Source: Chitinophagaceae bacterium (GTDB lineage: Bacteria > Bacteroidota > Bacteroidia > Chitinophagales > UBA10324). Taken from it: a stretch of DNA of 9,291 nucleotides. The position numbers were made by a program, and so were the translations under genes. The stretch is taken from assembly GCA_023251195.1 (NCBI GenBank), contig JAHEZG010000144.1, forward strand, positions 1-9,291, written 5' to 3'. This document shows positions 5,677 through 9,291 of the stretch, piece by piece (position 1 is the first letter of the stretch; each line of letters starts with the position of its first letter). A model generated the notes under the pieces. That model did no database searches. It was given only the letters and a program-made list of their open reading frames with translations, and was not told where the DNA came from.

Positions 5677-7020
5677 TTATTCAGGAAGTGAATTCACCAC
5701 TTGCTTGAATTTTTGTCCGCGCTCTTCGTAGTTCTCAAACAAATCAAAACTCGCACAAGCCGGAGAAAGCAAAACCGCATCGCCGCTGTTTGCAAAATGT
5801 AATGCTGAATGAACAGCATCTTCCATGCTTTCAGTATTTACAATGAGATCAACCACTTTCGAAAATGCTTCGTGAATTTTACGATTGTCTTTTCCAAGGC
5901 AAACAATTGCTTTTACTTTTTCGCGAACGAGATCAGTGATTTTAGAATAATCATTTCCTTTATCCACCCCACCTGCAATCCAAACTACAGGTTGCTCCAT
6001 ACTTTCCAATGCATACCAAACTGAATTGACATTGGTTGCTTTTGAATCGTTGATATAAAGAATCCCCTTTTTATGACCTGCTTCTTCGAGGCGATGTTCA
6101 AGCGAATGAAAATCGCTCATTGATTCACGGATCACTCCTTCCTTTAATCCTATTGAAGTAGCAGCAAGTCCGGCAGCCATTGAATTGTACACATTGTGTT
6201 TTCCGCGTAAACTGAGTTGGTTAAGGTTCATGGTTATGGTGTTTTGATTTTGGTTTATGAAAAGTTGTTGGTCATTAGCGTAGGCTCCTTCAAGAATTTT
6301 TCTTTCTAAAGAGAAAGGGAGTTTTTTGGCAGATATATTTTCCTGCGACAGTCTATATGTCAGATAGAAGCTATCAGCTCCATAGATAAAGTAGTCTTTT
6401 TGAGCAAGATTTTGAATTATTCGGAACTTAGCTTCAGCATATCCTTCTAATTTGTAATTGTATCGGTCTAAGTGATTTTCAGAAATATTGAGCAGCATGG
6501 CAACATGCGGATGGAAATCATAACAATCTTCCAATTGAAAACTGCTTATCTCCATTACATAATATGCAGCATCGCGCTCAGCAACCTGCCTTGCGAAACT
6601 GTAACCAATGTTTCCTACCAGTGCAGCATCTAATCCTGCACGGGTGAGAATGTGCTGTGTTAAAGAGGTCGTAGTTGATTTTCCATTTGTTCCGGTAATG
6701 GCAATGATTGGAGAATTGGTGTAACGCGATCCGTATTCAATTTCAGAAATAATGGAAATGCCTTTTGCTTTTATCGCCTGAATCAACGGAGCTTTCGGGC
6801 TGATTCCGGGACTCTTAATGATTTCAGTTGCTTTCAGAATTTTTTCTTCGCTATGATTATTCTCTTCGAACGGAATATTATTTTCAATCAGCGTTTTTTT
6901 ATATTGCTCTTTTATTTCTCCTTTTTCAGAAACAAAAACATCAGCTCCTTGCTTGATGGCCAACAATGCTGCACCAATTCCGCTTTCCGCCGCTCCGAGT
7001 ATCACTATGAATGGTTGCAT
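5677..7020 (-). CDS. murD: UDP-N-acetylmuramoyl-L-alanine--D-glutamate ligase MurD
   Basis: MurD is the cytoplasmic Mur ligase that adds D-glutamate to UDP-MurNAc-L-Ala. At 447 residues it is full length. The N-terminal nucleotide-fold strand is IVILGAAESGIGAALLA (5-21). The ATP loop is GTNGKSTTTS (110-119), followed by EISSFQLE (157-164), NISENHLDRY (178-187), LRGKHNVYNSMAAG (271-284), NDSKATN (324-330), WIAGGVDKGNDY (347-358) and the C-terminal LLSPACASFD (417-426) with FENYEERGQKF (428-438). LSPACAS and NDSKATN distinguish MurD from MurC, MurE and MurF. The start at 7020 lies 7 bp after the mraY stop, so the two are very likely co-transcribed. The ribosome-binding region is A/T-rich with no clear Shine-Dalgarno sequence. 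All key motifs look intact. Confidence 0.98.
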   Translation of the reverse strand: MQPFIVILGAAESGIGAALLAIKQGADVFVSEKGEIKEQYKKTLIENNIPFEENNHSEEKILKATEIIKSPGISPKAPLIQAIKAKGISIISEIEYGSRYTNSPIIAITGTNGKSTTTSLTQHILTRAGLDAALVGNIGYSFARQVAERDAAYYVMEISSFQLEDCYDFHPHVAMLLNISENHLDRYNYKLEGYAEAKFRIIQNLAQKDYFIYGADSFYLTYRLSQENISAKKLPFSLERKILEGAYANDQQLFINQNQNTITMNLNQLSLRGKHNVYNSMAAGLAATSIGLKEGVIRESMSDFHSLEHRLEEAGHKKGILYINDSKATNVNSVWYALESMEQPVVWIAGGVDKGNDYSKITDLVREKVKAIVCLGKDNRKIHEAFSKVVDLIVNTESMEDAVHSALHFANSGDAVLLSPACASFDLFENYEERGQKFKQVVNSLPE

Positions 7021-7027
7021 AAAATTT

Positions 7028-8287
7028 TTATCGGAGTTTTAGTGTGATGATGGTGAGAACGGCGAGCATAATTCCAACAATCAAAAAACGCATCACAATT
7101 TTCGGTTCTGGATAATTCAACTTTTGATAATGGTGGTGTAACGGTGACATTTTAAAAACTCTTCTGCCTTCGCCGTATTTTCTCTTGGTGTATTTGAAAT
7201 ATGCAACCTGAATAATTACCGAAAGATTTTCAACCAGAAATATTCCGCATAGAATTGGAATCAATAATTCTTTGCGAAGCACCAATGCCAATGTGCCTAT
7301 GATTCCACCAAGCGCTAGTGAACCGGTATCGCCCATGAAAACCTGCGCAGGATATGTATTGTACCACAGGAAACCAATGCATGCACCAATGAGAGCTGCA
7401 AGAAAAATTACCAACTCGCCCGAATTGGGTATGTACATGATGTTGAGATAATTCGCCGTGTTGATGTTGCCGCTCACATACGCAAATACTCCAAGTGTTG
7501 CGCCGATGATGGCGCTTGAACCTGCTGCCAACCCGTCAATTCCATCCGTAATATTTGCGCCGTTGGAAACTGCAGTGACAATGAAAATAACAAACGGAAT
7601 AAAAATTATCCAGGTGTATTTTTCCCAATCTGCATTGAACCAGGTGAGAAGTTTCGAATAATTGAATTCGTGATTCTTTACAAATGGGATGGTTGTAATC
7701 GGTGTATGTACATCTACAAATTTTTTCGAAATAGCGGTGTCTCTTTCACCCACCGATTGAAATTCACTCATTTCAATTCTTTCTTTCGGATCTGCTTTTA
7801 CAATTTCACGACGCACTGTTACAGCATCGCTGGTGTAAAGAATAATTCCAATCACCAATCCCAAAATCACCTGACCGATAATTTTGAATTTTCCTGCTAA
7901 TCCTCGTTTATCTTTTTTGAAAACTTTGATGTAATCATCAATGAAACCAATCATGCCCAACCAAACCGTGCACATCAACATAATGATGATATATACATTT
8001 TGCAGTTTTGCGAATAGCAATGTCGGAATCAGAATAGCAGCGAGAATAATAAGTCCACCCATAGTTGGAGTGCCTTGTTTTTTTAATTGTCCTTCCAATC
8101 CAAGATCCCGAACAATTTCTCCGACTTGTTTCTTCTGAAGAAACCTGATTAAACTTTTACCGATTAATAATGAAATAAATAAAGAGGCAATAATTGCAAA
8201 TGCAGCCCGAAACGAAATGTATTGAAACACACCCGCGCCCGGAATATTGAAATGCTGATTTAAATATTGAAAGAGATAGTAAAGCAT
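7028..8287 (-). CDS. mraY: Phospho-MurNAc-pentapeptide transferase MraY
   Basis: MraY is the integral membrane enzyme that transfers phospho-MurNAc-pentapeptide from the UDP precursor to undecaprenyl phosphate, giving lipid I. Ten hydrophobic segments can be traced. Catalytic and binding motifs are GTPTMGG (72-78), the aspartate pair in FIDDYIKV (115-122), SNGANITDGIDGLA (241-254), MGDTGSLALGG (318-328) and PLHHHYQKLNYPE (382-394). At 419 residues it exceeds the roughly 360 typical of E. coli. The extra length lies mainly in a hydrophilic stretch at about 153-222, between the fourth and fifth membrane segments, on the periplasmic side in the known topology. Similar long forms are, as I recall, usual in Bacteroidota. 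Its ATG shares one base with the murE stop (TAATG), suggesting translational coupling. Confidence 0.98.
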   Translation of the reverse strand: MLYYLFQYLNQHFNIPGAGVFQYISFRAAFAIIASLFISLLIGKSLIRFLQKKQVGEIVRDLGLEGQLKKQGTPTMGGLIILAAILIPTLLFAKLQNVYIIIMLMCTVWLGMIGFIDDYIKVFKKDKRGLAGKFKIIGQVILGLVIGIILYTSDAVTVRREIVKADPKERIEMSEFQSVGERDTAISKKFVDVHTPITTIPFVKNHEFNYSKLLTWFNADWEKYTWIIFIPFVIFIVTAVSNGANITDGIDGLAAGSSAIIGATLGVFAYVSGNINTANYLNIMYIPNSGELVIFLAALIGACIGFLWYNTYPAQVFMGDTGSLALGGIIGTLALVLRKELLIPILCGIFLVENLSVIIQVAYFKYTKRKYGEGRRVFKMSPLHHHYQKLNYPEPKIVMRFLIVGIMLAVLTIITLKLR

Positions 8288-8289
8288 TA
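8285..8289 (-). promoter_or_regulatory. TAATG stop-start overlap of murE and mraY
   Basis: The murE stop TAA (8289-8287) and the mraY ATG (8287-8285) share the A at 8287. Such overlaps allow terminating ribosomes to re-initiate on the next gene. This fits the lack of a separate Shine-Dalgarno sequence and fixes the mraY start. Confidence 0.7.
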
Positions 8290-9291
8290 TTTCATTTGTG
8301 ATTTAAAAGTTTCGTCGAGCACCTGCTTATCATCGAATGGATGTTTCACTCCTTTTATCTCCTGGTATTTTTCGTGTCCTTTCCCAGCGAGCAGAATAAT
8401 ATCTCCACTGTGTGCGAGTGATACTGCAGTTTTAATTGCTTCTTTTCTATCTGCAATTGCCAGCACATTCGGAATCATCGGAATCGGAATTCCGGATTTC
8501 ATCTGATTCAGAATTTCGTTCGGGTCTTCGCTTCGTGGATTATCGGAAGTGAGAATTACTTTATCACTCAACTCGGCAGCAACCTGCGCCATCATTGGGC
8601 GCTTGCCATTATCTCTGTCACCGCCGCAACCAACAATGGTGAGAATTCTTTCATTGGCAGTGCGAATACTTTTTACGGTTGATAAAACTTTTTCGAGTGC
8701 ATCGGGTGTGTGCGCGTAATCAACGATGCCAACAATTTTCAATTTATCAGAAACGATGTAATCGAATCTTCCTTCAGCAGGTTGCAATGCGCTGAGTGCA
8801 GTCAGCACTTTTAATTTCTCTTCTCCCAATAAAACTGCAGCAGAATAAATTGCGAGTAAGTTGTAAGCATTGAATTCGCCAACGAGATGCGTGCTCACAT
8901 CCACTCCATCAATATTCAGGAGTAATCCACCGAAAGTATTTTCTAAAATTTTCGCAGTGAAATCAGCAGAAACAGAAAGACTGTAAGAATATTTTTTTGC
9001 CTTCGTGCTTTGAATCATCACGATACCGCGCTTGTCGTCAATGTTGGTTAATGCAAATGCATCGGAAGAAAGATTATCGAAAAGTTTCTTTTTTGCTTCG
9101 ATGTAGTTGTCGAAAGTTTTATGATAATCGAGATGGTCGCGGGTGATGTTTGTGAAAATGGCACCGGCAATAGTTAATCCGCTCAATCTGTTTTGGTCAA
9201 TGGCGTGCGAGCTTGCTTCCATGAAACAATAAGTACAACCTGCATACAACATATCTTTCAGCAAACGATTAATCTGAATTGCATCAGGAGT
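8287..9291 (-). CDS. murE: UDP-MurNAc-tripeptide synthetase MurE, mDAP type (5' end beyond window)
   Basis: MurE is the cytoplasmic Mur ligase that adds the third residue to UDP-MurNAc-L-Ala-D-Glu. The visible 334 residues are open to the right edge, starting at TPDAIQINR. About 150 residues are missing, including the ATP loop GTNGKTT. Counting from the first visible residue, motifs are MEASSHAIDQNRL (24-36), NITRDHLDYH (48-57), YIEAKKKLF (63-71) with the lysine region carbamylated in the family, GRFDYI (174-179), DYAHTPDALEKVL (191-203), GCGGDRDNGKRP (221-232), TSDNPRSEDP (248-257) and LAGKGHEKYQ (301-310). The DNPR motif is the known marker of meso-diaminopimelate-adding enzymes, in contrast to lysine-adding ones. 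No start is called because the beginning lies outside; the TTG at 9264 is an internal codon. It overlaps mraY by one base. Confidence 0.97.
   Translation of the reverse strand, partial: TPDAIQINRLLKDMLYAGCTYCFMEASSHAIDQNRLSGLTIAGAIFTNITRDHLDYHKTFDNYIEAKKKLFDNLSSDAFALTNIDDKRGIVMIQSTKAKKYSYSLSVSADFTAKILENTFGGLLLNIDGVDVSTHLVGEFNAYNLLAIYSAAVLLGEEKLKVLTALSALQPAEGRFDYIVSDKLKIVGIVDYAHTPDALEKVLSTVKSIRTANERILTIVGCGGDRDNGKRPMMAQVAAELSDKVILTSDNPRSEDPNEILNQMKSGIPIPMIPNVLAIADRKEAIKTAVSLAHSGDIILLAGKGHEKYQEIKGVKHPFDDKQVLDETFKSQMK

Noticed and set aside
7662..7678. 17-bp exact match with the murD-ftsW spacer (5550-5566)
   Set aside because: In mraY it encodes part of the KNHEFNY segment, in frame. With AT-rich text this is most simply a coincidence, though the spacer word may belong to a repeat family.
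9264..9264. TTG at 9264 as the start of murE
   Set aside because: The frame is open to the right edge and the residues before it (TPDAIQINR) fit MurE, so the gene continues outside the window.

Overview
The window is a stretch of a division and cell wall (dcw) cluster from a member of the Bacteroidota, read entirely on the minus strand. In transcription order (right to left) it holds murE (5' end outside the window), mraY, murD, ftsW, murG, a 2.2 kb interruption, and murC (3' end outside the window). Pointers to Bacteroidota are the gene order, a MraY of 419 residues with an enlarged loop, start codons without clear Shine-Dalgarno sequences, and a secreted protein ending in a type IX secretion (T9SS) type A sorting domain. 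The DNPR motif in MurE points to meso-diaminopimelate peptidoglycan. The genus cannot be told from the sequence.

Right part (4324-9291): murE and mraY overlap by one base (TAATG), and mraY and murD are 7 bp apart. murD and ftsW are separated by 198 bp of AT-rich non-coding DNA. Together these genes cover cytoplasmic addition of D-Glu (MurD) and mDAP (MurE), lipid I formation (MraY), and septal glycan polymerisation (FtsW).

Middle (3133-4323): a 99 bp spacer of short word repeats, then murG (lipid I to lipid II).

Interruption (946-3132): directly after the murG stop, and ending 12 bp before the murC start, lies a block bounded by two copies of a 23-bp sequence in inverted orientation (22 of 23 identical). 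It carries a 611-residue secreted leucine-rich-repeat protein with a T9SS tail, and a 57-residue orphan HicB-like protein that I translated by hand. Neither has an evident role in peptidoglycan synthesis, and murG and murC are normally close neighbours in this cluster, so the block looks like an insertion.

Left part (1-945): the N-terminal 315 residues of MurC, which adds L-Ala to UDP-MurNAc.

All three loose junctions of this otherwise compact operon contain short, repeat-like intergenic words, while the two tight junctions have none. No RNA genes, CRISPR arrays, transposase genes or convincing intrinsic terminators were seen.
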